From Bog-473 sp963807675 (GTDB lineage: Bacteria > Actinomycetota > Acidimicrobiia > Acidimicrobiales > RAAP-2), in contig CAWECP010000012.1 in NCBI GenBank assembly GCA_963807675.1, forward strand, positions 124,001 through 188,000: a stretch of 64,000 nucleotides of DNA, given 5' to 3'. Below, one piece after another: positions 15,806-25,100 of this stretch. The notes under the pieces are model-generated. The model was not told the origin of the DNA. It ran no database searches and worked only from the letters and a program-made list of their open reading frames with translations. The position numbers were made by a program, and so were the translations under genes. Position 1 is the stretch's first letter, and the number at the start of each line of letters is the position of its first letter.

Positions 15806-17227
15806 CTACACGCCCGTCCCCAACTCCCTGAAGCGCTCGTACCGCACCGCGGTGGCTCGCACCCAGGTCGGGTCGGGCTCGATGCGGCGGCTGAATGCCG
15901 CCCAGCGTCCAGAGTCCGCAAGGCTGGTCTCGAGTCCCGCCGCCATGCGGGCGAAGTAGGCCGCGCCACGGGCGGCGCCCTCGGGGACGGCCACGGTGTC
16001 GACCGGAAGGCCGGTGGCGTCGGCGACGGCGGCCATCCAGGCGGTGACGCGGGAGCCGCCGCCGCTGGCCACGATGCGGTGGCTCTTGACCCCGGCCATC
16101 TCGAGGAGGCGCCGGACGACGAATCCACTCGCCTCGAAGGCTGCTCGCTCGAGCGCCTCCGCTCCCGTCCCGATGTCGAGCCCGTAGAGGTTGGACCGCA
16201 AGGAGTGGTCCTCGAACGGCGTGCGCTCGCCGCGCACGTAGGGCAGCCACACCGGCACCCGGACGGGATCACCCAGCCGAGGCTCCAGGCGCTCGCGATC
16301 GGGCCCGGGCTTCGGCGCGCCCCGCAGGAGGTGGCGCGCCCAGTCGACGAAGAGCGCCCCGGCGTTGCTCGGACCGCCGATCAGGAAGCGGTCCGGCGTC
16401 GTGTGCGGGAAGCTGACCAGATCGGGGACGAACAGCCACTCCTCGGTCACGGCCCAGGTGATCAGCGTGGCGCCGAAGATCACAAGCACGTCACCCGGCT
16501 CGGTGGCCCCGGCCACGATCTGGTCGCCCATGGCGTCGATGGTGCCCCCGGTGACGACGATGTCGGATCCCGGCAACGTCCCGGCCACCTCGCACATCGG
16601 AAAGACGAGGGGCATCTGGGACTCGGTGACGCCCATCTCCCCGAGAAGCTGCGTGTTCCACGCGCCGCGCGCGTGCAGGGCGCCCAGTGACGTCGTGACG
16701 GCGGTGTCGACGGCCGGGATGCCCGACAGGGCGTAGGTGGCCACGGCCTGGCAGGGCCAGTAACCGCGTGCCGCGGGAGCGGCGGCACGCGCCCAGCGCA
16801 GGAAGCCCTCGGCGTCGGGCATGGCCCCGAGCATCAGGTCGGCTCCGGCACCCGGCTCGACCCGGCCCTCACGATCTCCGTAAAGCAGGCCCGGCAACAC
16901 GGGCGCGCCCTGTCGCCCCACCGCCGTGAGTGACGGCACCATGGACGACACGGTCACCCCGGCCAACCGGTGGCCGTCGGCGTCCAGCTCGGCGGTCACC
17001 TGCTCGAAGGCCTTTTTCGGGCCGGCGCGCCAGGCTCGCCGGGCGTCGTGGCGCAGGATGTCGGGCTCGGGCGCCACCACCCGATGCGGGACACGGCTGC
17101 GGGCGACGACGACCCCCTCCTCGTCGACCGCCACCGCCTTCACGGAGGTGGTACCCACGTCGACGCCGACGGTGACGGTGCGCGGCGGGGCGCTCACGAA
17201 TCTGACACGGGTGTCATGATCCGTCAT
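15806..17227 (-). CDS. FGGY-family carbohydrate kinase
   Basis: The 473-residue protein has the actin-fold ATP motif VGVDVGTTSVKAVAVD near residue 20 and the second phosphate loop VVTGGTIDAMGDQI. The C-terminal adenosine motif is ASGGGSRVTAWMAAVADATGLPV. FGGY kinases phosphorylate sugars or polyols such as xylulose, ribulose or erythritol; the substrate cannot be read here. The start is uncertain: ATG at 17227 overlaps a CATAAT box (complement of 17226-17231), so GTG at 17197, nearer the first strand, may be the true start. It is divergent from the 2-hydroxyacid dehydrogenase by 39 bp and convergent with the zinc dehydrogenase. Confidence 0.85.
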   Translation of the reverse strand: MTDHDTRVRFVSAPPRTVTVGVDVGTTSVKAVAVDEEGVVVARSRVPHRVVAPEPDILRHDARRAWRAGPKKAFEQVTAELDADGHRLAGVTVSSMVPSLTAVGRQGAPVLPGLLYGDREGRVEPGAGADLMLGAMPDAEGFLRWARAAAPAARGYWPCQAVATYALSGIPAVDTAVTTSLGALHARGAWNTQLLGEMGVTESQMPLVFPMCEVAGTLPGSDIVVTGGTIDAMGDQIVAGATEPGDVLVIFGATLITWAVTEEWLFVPDLVSFPHTTPDRFLIGGPSNAGALFVDWARHLLRGAPKPGPDRERLEPRLGDPVRVPVWLPYVRGERTPFEDHSLRSNLYGLDIGTGAEALERAAFEASGFVVRRLLEMAGVKSHRIVASGGGSRVTAWMAAVADATGLPVDTVAVPEGAARGAAYFARMAAGLETSLADSGRWAAFSRRIEPDPTWVRATAVRYERFRELGTGV

Positions 17228-17266
17228 TATGGACGACGCCCGCCCCGAGAGGAGAAGTCCACGCCC

Positions 17267-18250
17267 ATGACGTCCCCCCGCCCGAAGGCCCTCGTGACCG
17301 CCGCGGTCAGCGGCCCCGGCCTCGATCTCCTGCACCAGCTGGCGGATCTCGTGCTCGATTCGTGGCTCGATCAGCCCACGCTGCGCATCTACAACGCCCA
17401 GCAGCTGGCCGAGCGGGTGGCCGCCGACCAGGCGACCATCGTGATCGTGGAGGGCGACGTCTGCGGGCCCGAGCTCTACGAGCAGCCCATCATCGCCGTG
17501 TGCAGCTGCCGGGGCGACCCGAACAACGTCGACGTGCCGGCGGCCACTGCCGCCGGCGTGCCGGTGCTGAGGGCGCCCGGACGCAACGCCAACGCCGTGG
17601 CCGAACTGGCCGTGGCGCTGCTCTTCGCCTCCACTCGCGGCGTCGTGCCGGCCGACAGGGACGTGCGGGAAGGCGAGATCTACCGCGACGGCAAAATTCC
17701 CTACCAGCGCTACCGGGCCTGGGAGCTGGCCGGCAAGACGGTCGGCTTGGTGGGTCTCGGCGCCGTCGGGCGCGCCCTGCGCTGGCGCCTGCGCGGGCTG
17801 GGCATGGAAGTGCTGGCCTACGACCCCTATGCCGCCGACGCCACCAGCACGCTGGACGACCTCTTCGCCCGGTCCGACGTCATCTCCATCCACGCCCCGG
17901 TGACCCCGGAGACCACCGGCATGATCGACGCCGACGCGTTTGCCAAGATGCGTGACGGGGTCGTCTACCTGAACACGGCGCGGGCGAAGATCCACGACAC
18001 GGACGCCCTGGTTGCCGCGCTGGCTTCGGGCAAGGTGGGCGCGGCCGGTCTCGACCACTTCGAGGGCGAGTTCCTGGCCACCGACCACCCGCTCACCACG
18101 TTCCCCCAGGTCGTGCTGACCCCGCACATCGGCGGCGCCACCTACGACACGGAGAGCAATCACACGCGCACCATCGCCGAGGATCTGTGCCGGCTCATGG
18201 CCGGGGCGCGGCCGTTGCACATCGTGAACCCCGAGGTCCTTCGCGACTGA
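17267..18250 (+). CDS. D-2-hydroxyacid dehydrogenase (phosphoglycerate dehydrogenase-like)
   Basis: The 327-residue NAD-dependent enzyme has the loop GLVGLGAVGRAL, an acidic residue at the end of the next strand (AYDPYA), the Arg of NTARAK near the active site, the Glu of HFEGE, and the catalytic His of LTPHIGGAT. The length fits the catalytic core without a regulatory ACT domain. GAGAGGAGAAG lies about 9 nt before the ATG. The shared intergenic region with the kinase suggests co-regulation in one pathway, with sugar acids as likely substrates. The peptidase E gene follows after one base. Confidence 0.87.
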   Translation: MTSPRPKALVTAAVSGPGLDLLHQLADLVLDSWLDQPTLRIYNAQQLAERVAADQATIVIVEGDVCGPELYEQPIIAVCSCRGDPNNVDVPAATAAGVPVLRAPGRNANAVAELAVALLFASTRGVVPADRDVREGEIYRDGKIPYQRYRAWELAGKTVGLVGLGAVGRALRWRLRGLGMEVLAYDPYAADATSTLDDLFARSDVISIHAPVTPETTGMIDADAFAKMRDGVVYLNTARAKIHDTDALVAALASGKVGAAGLDHFEGEFLATDHPLTTFPQVVLTPHIGGATYDTESNHTRTIAEDLCRLMAGARPLHIVNPEVLRD

Positions 18251-18251
18251 C

Positions 18252-18980
18252 GTGCCGGCCCGTCAACCGACCATTGTCGCCACCTCCATCGGGTTCCAGC
18301 CCGACGGGCCGAATCCGATGAACTTTCGCCCCGGGCCGTCCTACCGGCTGGCCGCCGACCTGGCCGGAGCGGGTGCGCACCCGAAGCTCTGCATCATCGC
18401 CACCGCGCTGGGCGACGATGCCGCGCGCCTCGGGTTGGACCACAACGCCTTCGCCAAACTCGGCTTCGTCAGCTCGCACTTGGCGTTGTTCCCGATGCCC
18501 AACGTACCGGACGTACGCGCGCACCTCCTGGCCCAGGACGTGATCTGGGTCGGCGGCGGGAGTACGGCCAACCTGCTGGCGCTCTGGCGCCTGCACGGGC
18601 TCGACGTGATCCTCCGCGAGTGCTGGGAGGCCGGCGTGGTGCTGAAGGGCGTCTCGGCCGGGTCGCTCTGCTGGCACGTCGGCGGGACCACCGACTCCTT
18701 CGGTCCGACCCTGCGACCGGTCACCGACGGGCTGGCCTTCCTCCCCTACTCCAACAGCCCCCACCACGACGCCGAGGAGCAGCGACGCCCGCTCATCCAT
18801 CGCCTGATCGCGGAGGGAACGCTGCCGGACGGCTATGCCACCGAGAACGGTACGGGGCTCGTCTTCTTCGGGACCGAGCTGGTCGACGCCTTCACCGAGG
18901 TGGAGGGCAAGGTGGCGTACTCGCTGACGCGCCAAGGGGACGTGACGCGGGAGTCGGCGCTCGACACCAGGCTGCTGTAG
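18252..18980 (+). CDS. Peptidase E family (S51) protein
   Basis: The 242-residue protein has the class I glutamine-amidotransferase-like fold of S51 peptidases. It shows VIWVGGGSTANLLALW and the nucleophile turn LKGVSAGSLCW (Ser in SAGS), with a His in the SPHHDAEE segment. Classical peptidase E cleaves Asp-X dipeptides in the cytoplasm. GTG at 18252 is one base after the previous stop, so it is translationally coupled to the 2-hydroxyacid dehydrogenase. A dipeptidase in a sugar-type operon is odd, and other amide substrates are possible. Confidence 0.82.
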   Translation: MPARQPTIVATSIGFQPDGPNPMNFRPGPSYRLAADLAGAGAHPKLCIIATALGDDAARLGLDHNAFAKLGFVSSHLALFPMPNVPDVRAHLLAQDVIWVGGGSTANLLALWRLHGLDVILRECWEAGVVLKGVSAGSLCWHVGGTTDSFGPTLRPVTDGLAFLPYSNSPHHDAEEQRRPLIHRLIAEGTLPDGYATENGTGLVFFGTELVDAFTEVEGKVAYSLTRQGDVTRESALDTRLL

Positions 18981-18983
18981 CGC

Positions 18984-20726
18984 TCAGGCGGTCACCCCGG
19001 CCCAGTCGGCACCGGCGTGCACCGTGTCGGTGTCGGTGCCCGACCGCAGGACCCGCCCGGGGACGGCGCCGGTGAACTCGCCGGCCCGCACGATCTCGGT
19101 CCCGTTGACCAGGACATGGGCCACGCCTTCGGCGTCGGCGTAGAGACGGCTCGCCCCGCCCGGGAGGTCGTCGCGCGTGCGCACCGCACCGTGGCCGATC
19201 GTGGCCGGGTCGAAGGCCACGACGTCGGCGAAGGCGCCGGGCACCAGCCGGCCCCGGTCACGCAGCCCGTAGAGCCGGGCCGGGATGTCGGTCAGCTGCC
19301 GCACGGCCTGCTCCCAGGTCAACAACCCGCGGGCGCGCACGCCGTCACCCAGCATGGAGGTCGAGTAGATGGCCCCGCACATGGTGTCGAGGTGCGCCCC
19401 GGCGTCGGACCCGCCCACGATGGCCCGGGGGTCCTGCCAGGTCTGGGCTCGCAGCACCCAGTCCTCCTCGGACTCGCCGATGGGCGGGCGCAGCCCCGTG
19501 CGCAGACGGTCGGCTACCACCACGTCGAGCAACGCGTCGAACGGGGTCAGACCGCGTTCCGCCGCGACCTGCCGAACCGAGCGACCCTCGACACCTGCGT
19601 TCTCCGGTGCGAACGTCTCCTCGAAGATGAGCCGGTCCCACACCGCCAGGTGGCGCAGAATGCCCGCCTCGTCCGACTGCGCGCCGGCGTCCAGGCGGCG
19701 GCGGGTCTCGGGGTCCGACAGCGCGGCCATGCGCTCGTCGACGGGGAGCGCGAACACCTCACGCCAGCCGGGTAACCCGTCCAGGATGGCGCCGTGCTCG
19801 AAACTCAGGCGCAGCTGCATGGTGTGCGGAAGGGTGAGCGCCACCACGGTGGCGCCCCGCGCGGCCGCGGCCGTCCCGGCGTCGAGCTGGCTCCAGGCCC
19901 CGTCCGGGTTCATGGCCGAGACGCCCAGGACGTTCCAATTCACCGGCCGGTCGGCCAGCAGCGACATGCGGGCGAGGAAGTCGATCTCCGCCTCGGTGAA
20001 CCCGTTGAGGCAACCGGGCACGATCAGCTCGACGGTCGTGCCCTCGTGGTCCTTGACGGCCGCGGCCAGGCGCTCCATCTCCTCCCGCTCCGCAGCCCGC
20101 GACGGTACGGGCTGCCCGTCGCCGTCGTTGTGCGTGTGCACCTGCGAGGTGGAGAAGCCGAGCGCGCCCTCGCCGAGCGCGGTGTGCAGCGCGGCGACCA
20201 TGGCGTCGACGTCGGCCGGGGTGGCCGCCCCGCCGACGGCGCGCTCGCCCATCACGAGCCGGCGCAGCGTGGAGTGGCCGACCAGGAAGCCAGCGTTGAC
20301 GGCGATGCGCCCGTCGAGGTGGCCCAGCCATTCGCCGAAGGAACCCCAGTCCCAGGGCAGCCCGGCACGCAGCGCGGCGAGCGGCATGCCCTCGACCCGG
20401 GCCATCATGCGGATGACGTAGTCGGCGTGCTCCGGGGCGAGCGGGGCCAGCGAGAAGCCGCAGTTGCCGCCGAGCACGGTGGTCACGCCGTGCAGCGGCG
20501 ACGGGCTGGCGTAGGGGTCCCAGAAGAGCTGCGCGTCGTAGTGGGTGTGCAGATCGACGAAGCCCGGCACCACCAGCAGTCCGGCGGCGTCGATGACCGT
20601 GTCGGCTCCCGCCCCAGCGTCCGGCCCGATGGCCTCCACCCGGTCGCCGTCGAGGAGCACGTCGGCCTGCACGGCCGCCGCCCCGGTCCCGTCGACGACC
20701 GTCCCGCCGCGGAGGGCGACCGTCAC
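18984..20726 (-). CDS. N-acyl-D-amino-acid deacylase family amidohydrolase (copy 1)
   Basis: The 580-residue TIM-barrel hydrolase begins with a beta strand domain and GFVDLHTHYDAQ, the HxH metal site. It then has GVTTVLGGNCGFS (the Cys/Asn loop of D-aminoacylases), an Asp in GGSDAGAHLDTM, and a closing metal-free beta domain. It hydrolyses N-acyl-D-amino acids or related amides; the exact substrate is unknown. It overlaps the upstream aldehyde dehydrogenase by ATGA, so amide hydrolysis and aldehyde oxidation may be linked. It is paralogous to 28247-29956. Confidence 0.85.
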   Translation of the reverse strand: MTVALRGGTVVDGTGAAAVQADVLLDGDRVEAIGPDAGAGADTVIDAAGLLVVPGFVDLHTHYDAQLFWDPYASPSPLHGVTTVLGGNCGFSLAPLAPEHADYVIRMMARVEGMPLAALRAGLPWDWGSFGEWLGHLDGRIAVNAGFLVGHSTLRRLVMGERAVGGAATPADVDAMVAALHTALGEGALGFSTSQVHTHNDGDGQPVPSRAAEREEMERLAAAVKDHEGTTVELIVPGCLNGFTEAEIDFLARMSLLADRPVNWNVLGVSAMNPDGAWSQLDAGTAAAARGATVVALTLPHTMQLRLSFEHGAILDGLPGWREVFALPVDERMAALSDPETRRRLDAGAQSDEAGILRHLAVWDRLIFEETFAPENAGVEGRSVRQVAAERGLTPFDALLDVVVADRLRTGLRPPIGESEEDWVLRAQTWQDPRAIVGGSDAGAHLDTMCGAIYSTSMLGDGVRARGLLTWEQAVRQLTDIPARLYGLRDRGRLVPGAFADVVAFDPATIGHGAVRTRDDLPGGASRLYADAEGVAHVLVNGTEIVRAGEFTGAVPGRVLRSGTDTDTVHAGADWAGVTA

Positions 20727-22216
20727 GACGTCGACTCCTGCTCGACCGGCCCGGGCCGACGGACCTGGACCCGCTGGCGGGCGAACGCCTGCATGCCCTC
20801 GGTGCCCAGCTCGACGCCGAAGCCGGACTGCTTCCAGCCCCCCATGGGCGCGTTCATGTCAATGGCCGAGAGGCCGTGGGCGTTGACGAACACCGTGCCG
20901 GCCACCAGGCGGGACGCCACGTCCGACGCCCGCTCGTCGTCGTTGCTCCACACGGACGCGCACAATCCGAACGCCGTGTCGTTGGCCGCGTCGACGGCGT
21001 CGCCGATGTCGTCGTACGGGATGACGGGCAAGGCCGGAGCGAACTGCTCCTCGCGCACGATGCTCGACTCCGCCGGCGGCGCCACCACCAGCGCCGGCGA
21101 CACGAAATAACCGCCGGCACCCTCGTCCTCGGCCCGCAGGCGTCCCGGACGCAGCACGGCGGCGCCGCGCGCCTCGGCGTCCTTGAGCATGCACTCGACC
21201 CGGTCACGCGCCGTGGCGGTGTGCACCGGGCCCATGGTCACGTCTTCGGCCAGGCCGTCGCCCACCACCTCGCCGGACAGACGGGCGGCCAGCGCGTCCA
21301 CCGTCTGCTCCAGACGGTCGCGGTGCACGTAGAGGCGCTTGACCGCCATGCAGACCTGCCCGCTGGTGACGAACGCCGCCTCGGCCAGGCGGTTGGCCAG
21401 CGCGGCGTCGACGTTGACGTCGGGAGCGAGGATGGCGGGGTCGTTGCCACCGAGCTCGAGCACGACGGGCCGGGTGGTCGCGGCCGCGGCGGCCATGACG
21501 GCCTGCCCGGTGCCCACCCCTCCCGTGAACGAGACCATGTCGACGTCGGGATGGGCGACCAGCGCGGCCCCCAGCGCGGTGGTCGGGCCGTTGACGACGT
21601 TGAGGACGCCGGGCGGCAGGACTTCCGCCATGGCCGCCGCCACCAGCAGCACGGTGCCCGGGCAGGTCGGTGGCGCCTTGACGACCACGCTGTTACCGGC
21701 CAGCAGCGCGGGCACGGCCTTGTTGGCCATGACCGAGACCGGCCAGTTGAAGGGCAAGATGGCGGCCACGACGCCGTGGGGCACCCATTCGACCCGGGTG
21801 GCGCCGCCGCTCAACTGGCGAGGCGCCAGCGCCTTGGCCACCAGGGGCGCGAAGGCGGCGGCCATGCCGCCCATGGTCGCGGTGTCGAACACCGACTCGA
21901 TCCGGGTCTTCCCGTGCTCGCGGGTGAGCAGCCGGGCCAAGTCGCCCACCTCGACGGCGGCCACGCCCGCCTCGGCCGCAGCGACGACCCTGGCGGCGCG
22001 CTCCTCGGCGGGCAACGCCGCCCAGGCCGGCTGGGACCGGCGGGCGGCCTCCACCGCCCGGTCCAGCTGCGCCGGCGAGGTCGACGGAGCCTCCAGGACC
22101 ACCTCGGCCGGCCGAGCCGGGTTGGTCACCGGGTAGCTGCCGTTGCCGCCGGCCTCGACGGCACCGTCGATGAGCAGGCCGACGCCCGTCATGACGTCCT
22201 CGACGTGTGTGGTCAT
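20723..22216 (-). CDS. NAD(P)-dependent aldehyde dehydrogenase
   Basis: The 497-residue ALDH has standard length and catalytic residues: Asn157 (PFNWP), Glu254 (LELGG) and Cys289 (SGQVCMA). The NAD-binding segment has VVKAPPT and FTGGVGTG. It oxidises an aldehyde to an acid in the cytoplasm. It is the first gene of a two-gene unit with the amidohydrolase, and it is divergent from the amidohydrolase-2 gene at 22267 with 50 bp between them. The substrate range is not visible. Confidence 0.9.
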   Translation of the reverse strand: MTTHVEDVMTGVGLLIDGAVEAGGNGSYPVTNPARPAEVVLEAPSTSPAQLDRAVEAARRSQPAWAALPAEERAARVVAAAEAGVAAVEVGDLARLLTREHGKTRIESVFDTATMGGMAAAFAPLVAKALAPRQLSGGATRVEWVPHGVVAAILPFNWPVSVMANKAVPALLAGNSVVVKAPPTCPGTVLLVAAAMAEVLPPGVLNVVNGPTTALGAALVAHPDVDMVSFTGGVGTGQAVMAAAAATTRPVVLELGGNDPAILAPDVNVDAALANRLAEAAFVTSGQVCMAVKRLYVHRDRLEQTVDALAARLSGEVVGDGLAEDVTMGPVHTATARDRVECMLKDAEARGAAVLRPGRLRAEDEGAGGYFVSPALVVAPPAESSIVREEQFAPALPVIPYDDIGDAVDAANDTAFGLCASVWSNDDERASDVASRLVAGTVFVNAHGLSAIDMNAPMGGWKQSGFGVELGTEGMQAFARQRVQVRRPGPVEQESTS

Positions 22217-22251
22217 TGCGTACCCCCGGGCCGGCCCGACTTCCCTGACGA

Positions 22252-22257
22252 TAGTGT
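22252..22257 (+). promoter_or_regulatory. -10 element before amidohydrolase-2 gene
   Basis: TAGTGT lies 9 nt before the GTG at 22267 with no Shine-Dalgarno between, which fits a leaderless or near-leaderless mRNA. Confidence 0.45.
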
Positions 22258-22266
22258 CACCTTCTT

Positions 22267-23505
22267 GTGGGAGGCGTCGAGACCGTGCAGGCCGGAACGG
22301 GCGGGGCCACCCTGCTGCCGGACCCCGAGCCGCGGGCGATCCGGGTGCCCATCATCTCGGTCGACGACCACCTCATTGAGCCGCCCGACCTGTTCGAGAA
22401 CCGCCTGCCCGCGGCGCTGCAGGGGCAGGCGCCACACGTCGTCGAGCAGGACGACGGCACCCAGTGCTGGGTCTTCGAAGGCAACCGCTACCCCAACGTC
22501 GGCCTCAACGCGGTGGTGGGGCGACCACGGGACGAGTGGAGCATGGAGCCGGCCCGCTTCGACGAAATGCGGCGCGGCTGCTTCGACATCGAGGCCCGCA
22601 TAGAGGACATGGACCGGGCGGGCATCTGGGCCGCCCTGTGCTTCCCGTCCCTCGTCTCGGGCTTCTGCGGTGCCGTCTACTCGCGGGCCCGGGACGCCGA
22701 GCTGGGGTTGGCCTGCCTCCGCGCCTTCAACGACTGGCACGCCGAGGTGTGGGCGGGCACCCACCCCGATCGCATCATTGCGCTGCAGCTGCCCTGGCTG
22801 GCCGACGTCACCGTGGCCACGGCCGAGGTGCGGGCCAACGCCGGCCGCGGCTTCAAAGCGGTGAGCTTCCCCGAGTTCCCGGCCCAGCTGAAGCTGCCCT
22901 CGATCTTCAGCGGCCAGTGGGACCCCTTCTTCGCCGCCTGCGAGGAGACCGGCACCGTGGTGTGCCTGCACACCGGCTCCTCGGCCTGGGCCCCGCTCCC
23001 CTCGCCCGACCCACCCTTCGAAGTGCTCCCCACCTTCTTCCCGGTCAACGCGCTGCTCGCCGCCGGCGAGTGGCTGTGGTCGGGTGTGGCGTTGCGGTTC
23101 CCCGGCCTCAAGGTGGCCCTGTCGGAGGGCGGCATCGGGTGGGTGCCCATGCTGATGGACCGCTGTGACTACGTGCTCCAGCACTCGGCCTCGGGGAGCG
23201 AGAGCAACGCGTGGCCGTCGGACCTGCTGCCGAGCGAGGTGCTGCGGCGCAACTTCTGGTTCTGCTCCATCGACGACCCCTCTATCGTGGCCCTACGCCA
23301 CGTGATCGGCGTCGACCACATCATGGTGGAGAGCGACTACCCGCACGCCGACTCGTCGTGGCCCGACACCCAGCGCGTGCTGAGCGAGACCTGGTGTTCG
23401 CTGCCCGAGGACGAGCTGCGCGCCGTGGCCGGCGGCAACGCGTCCGCACTGTTCCACCACCCGCTGCCGGCGGTGGACGACTGGCGCACCCCGGTCACCC
23501 CGTGA
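22267..23505 (+). CDS. Amidohydrolase-2 family metal-dependent hydrolase
   Basis: The 412-residue protein matches the amidohydrolase-2 (ACMSD-like) family: an N-terminal VDDHLIEPPDLF (variant of the DxHxxE/P metal start), a His in VVCLHTGSSAW, and the Asp of VESDYPHADS near the C-terminus. Members decarboxylate or hydrate ring-derived acids or hydrolyse lactones. The first metal motif has Asp-Asp-His, not His-x-His. It is coupled by GTGA to a second homologue, so the two may form one complex or act in sequence. Confidence 0.82.
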   Translation: MGGVETVQAGTGGATLLPDPEPRAIRVPIISVDDHLIEPPDLFENRLPAALQGQAPHVVEQDDGTQCWVFEGNRYPNVGLNAVVGRPRDEWSMEPARFDEMRRGCFDIEARIEDMDRAGIWAALCFPSLVSGFCGAVYSRARDAELGLACLRAFNDWHAEVWAGTHPDRIIALQLPWLADVTVATAEVRANAGRGFKAVSFPEFPAQLKLPSIFSGQWDPFFAACEETGTVVCLHTGSSAWAPLPSPDPPFEVLPTFFPVNALLAAGEWLWSGVALRFPGLKVALSEGGIGWVPMLMDRCDYVLQHSASGSESNAWPSDLLPSEVLRRNFWFCSIDDPSIVALRHVIGVDHIMVESDYPHADSSWPDTQRVLSETWCSLPEDELRAVAGGNASALFHHPLPAVDDWRTPVTP

Positions 23506-25007
23506 CGGGCGCCGGGCCTCCGCCCCCGCGAACCGGCCCCGTCGTCGACGCCGATGGCCACGTCGTCGAGCCCGAGTCGGCCTGGGCCGGGCTCCCCGAC
23601 GACCACCGGCCGCGCATCACGCGTGACGCCGGCGGCTACGAGCACGTCATGGTCGGCGGGACCGAGATCCTGGCCGTCCCGCTGGGCAACCTGGCCCGCC
23701 CGGGCTCCACCTTCGACGACCCGTCGACGTTCCGCCCGCTGGCCGACGCCCAGCCCGGCGGGTGGGACCCGGCGGCCCGCCTGGCCGACATGGACGCCGA
23801 GGGCATCGACCAGGCCGTGCTCTACCCCTCCATCGGTCTGTATTTCTCCGCCGTCGCCGACCTGGCCTGCGCCGTGGCTCTGGCCCGGGCCTACAACGAC
23901 TGGCTGGCGGGCTACTGCGCGGCGGACGGACGGCGCCTGTTCGGGGCGGCCATGGTGCCGCTGCAGGACCCCGACGCGGCCGCCGCCGAGCTGCGCCGTG
24001 CCGTGACCGAACTCGGGTTCGTGGCGGGCTTCGTGCGCCCCAACCCCTGCCTCGGACGCTCGCTGTGCGACCGCGCCTACGACCCGGTGTGGGAGGTGGC
24101 GGAGGAGCTCGAGGTCCCCATCGGCGTCCACGAGGGCAGCTCGGTCATTGTGCCGACGCTCGGATCCGACCGGCCCTTCAACCCGCTGGTCCTCCACGCG
24201 GTGTCGCACTCCTTCGAGGAGATGCTCGCCTGCGCACAGCTCATCGCATTCGGCGTGCTCGAGCGCCACCCGAACCTGCGCTGCGTCTTCCTGGAGTCCT
24301 CCGGAGGCTGGGCGCCGTTCTGGCTGGAGCGCCTCGACGAGCAGGCCGAGTCGTTCGGCGCCTTCTGCCCCGACATGAAACTGCGCCCCTCGGAGTACTT
24401 CGCCCGCCAGTGCGCCATCAGCTTCGAGGTGGACGAGCGCACGCTGCCCGCGTTGGCACCGGCCGTCGGGTCCGGGCGCATCGTGTGGGGCAGCGACTAC
24501 CCCCACCACGACGCCACCTTCCCCGGCGCGGTGGACGCCATCCGCGCCACCGTGGCGCCCTGCCCCACCGCAACGCAGGCGCGGGTCCTCGGCGTGAACG
24601 CCCGGCGCATCTACCGGCTGCCACCGCGCCATGGCGGCCTCGAGGGCCTGATCGACGACTACTTCGCCGCCGTCACCGCACACGACGCCGACCTGCTGCG
24701 CTCACTCCTCGTACCCGACGCCGTGTTCGACTTCGACGGCGACGTGCGCACCGGATACGACGACATCCTCGCCTACTACACCGCGCGCACGTTCACCTTC
24801 GACGACTTTCGCCCGTCACCCGGGCCACAACAGGTCGATGGCACGACGGTGACGGTGGACATCGACGTGCATCTCGGCGGCGCGGACAGCAGCGTACGGG
24901 ACGTCTTCGAGACGGATGGGGCCCGGATCACCTCTTTGCAGGTCAGGGGGTTCGCCGATGCGCTGCGGGCGGGCCGGGGCGTGGCCCGCGTCGACGGCGA
25001 GCGTTGA
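23502..25007 (+). CDS. Amidohydrolase-2 protein fused to SnoaL/NTF2-like domain
   Basis: The 501-residue protein has an amidohydrolase-2 domain at about residues 10-370: VDADGHVVEP at the start, His in IGVHEGSS, and WGSDYPHHDATFP. It continues directly into about 120 residues of a SnoaL/NTF2-like fold (LIDDYFAAVTAHDADLLRS..., then DAVFDFDG and a closing beta sheet). SnoaL-like domains are small cone-shaped dimers used as cyclases, isomerases or ligand holders. GTG in the GTGA overlap is the start. The fusion suggests that hydrolysis and isomerisation of one intermediate are coupled. Confidence 0.78.
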   Translation: MTGAGPPPPRTGPVVDADGHVVEPESAWAGLPDDHRPRITRDAGGYEHVMVGGTEILAVPLGNLARPGSTFDDPSTFRPLADAQPGGWDPAARLADMDAEGIDQAVLYPSIGLYFSAVADLACAVALARAYNDWLAGYCAADGRRLFGAAMVPLQDPDAAAAELRRAVTELGFVAGFVRPNPCLGRSLCDRAYDPVWEVAEELEVPIGVHEGSSVIVPTLGSDRPFNPLVLHAVSHSFEEMLACAQLIAFGVLERHPNLRCVFLESSGGWAPFWLERLDEQAESFGAFCPDMKLRPSEYFARQCAISFEVDERTLPALAPAVGSGRIVWGSDYPHHDATFPGAVDAIRATVAPCPTATQARVLGVNARRIYRLPPRHGGLEGLIDDYFAAVTAHDADLLRSLLVPDAVFDFDGDVRTGYDDILAYYTARTFTFDDFRPSPGPQQVDGTTVTVDIDVHLGGADSSVRDVFETDGARITSLQVRGFADALRAGRGVARVDGER

Positions 25008-25100
25008 CGCGGGCAGCCGGCGGCAACTGAGTTCCCATCACTGAATACGGACCAGGTCCACGCGTTCTCGCGTCGTCCGTTCCCGCTAGTTTGGCGCACC

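Noticed and set aside
17228..18220. N-terminal extension of the FGGY kinase frame
   Set aside because: It covers the divergent dehydrogenase gene and has no kinase motif; the kinase starts near 17227.
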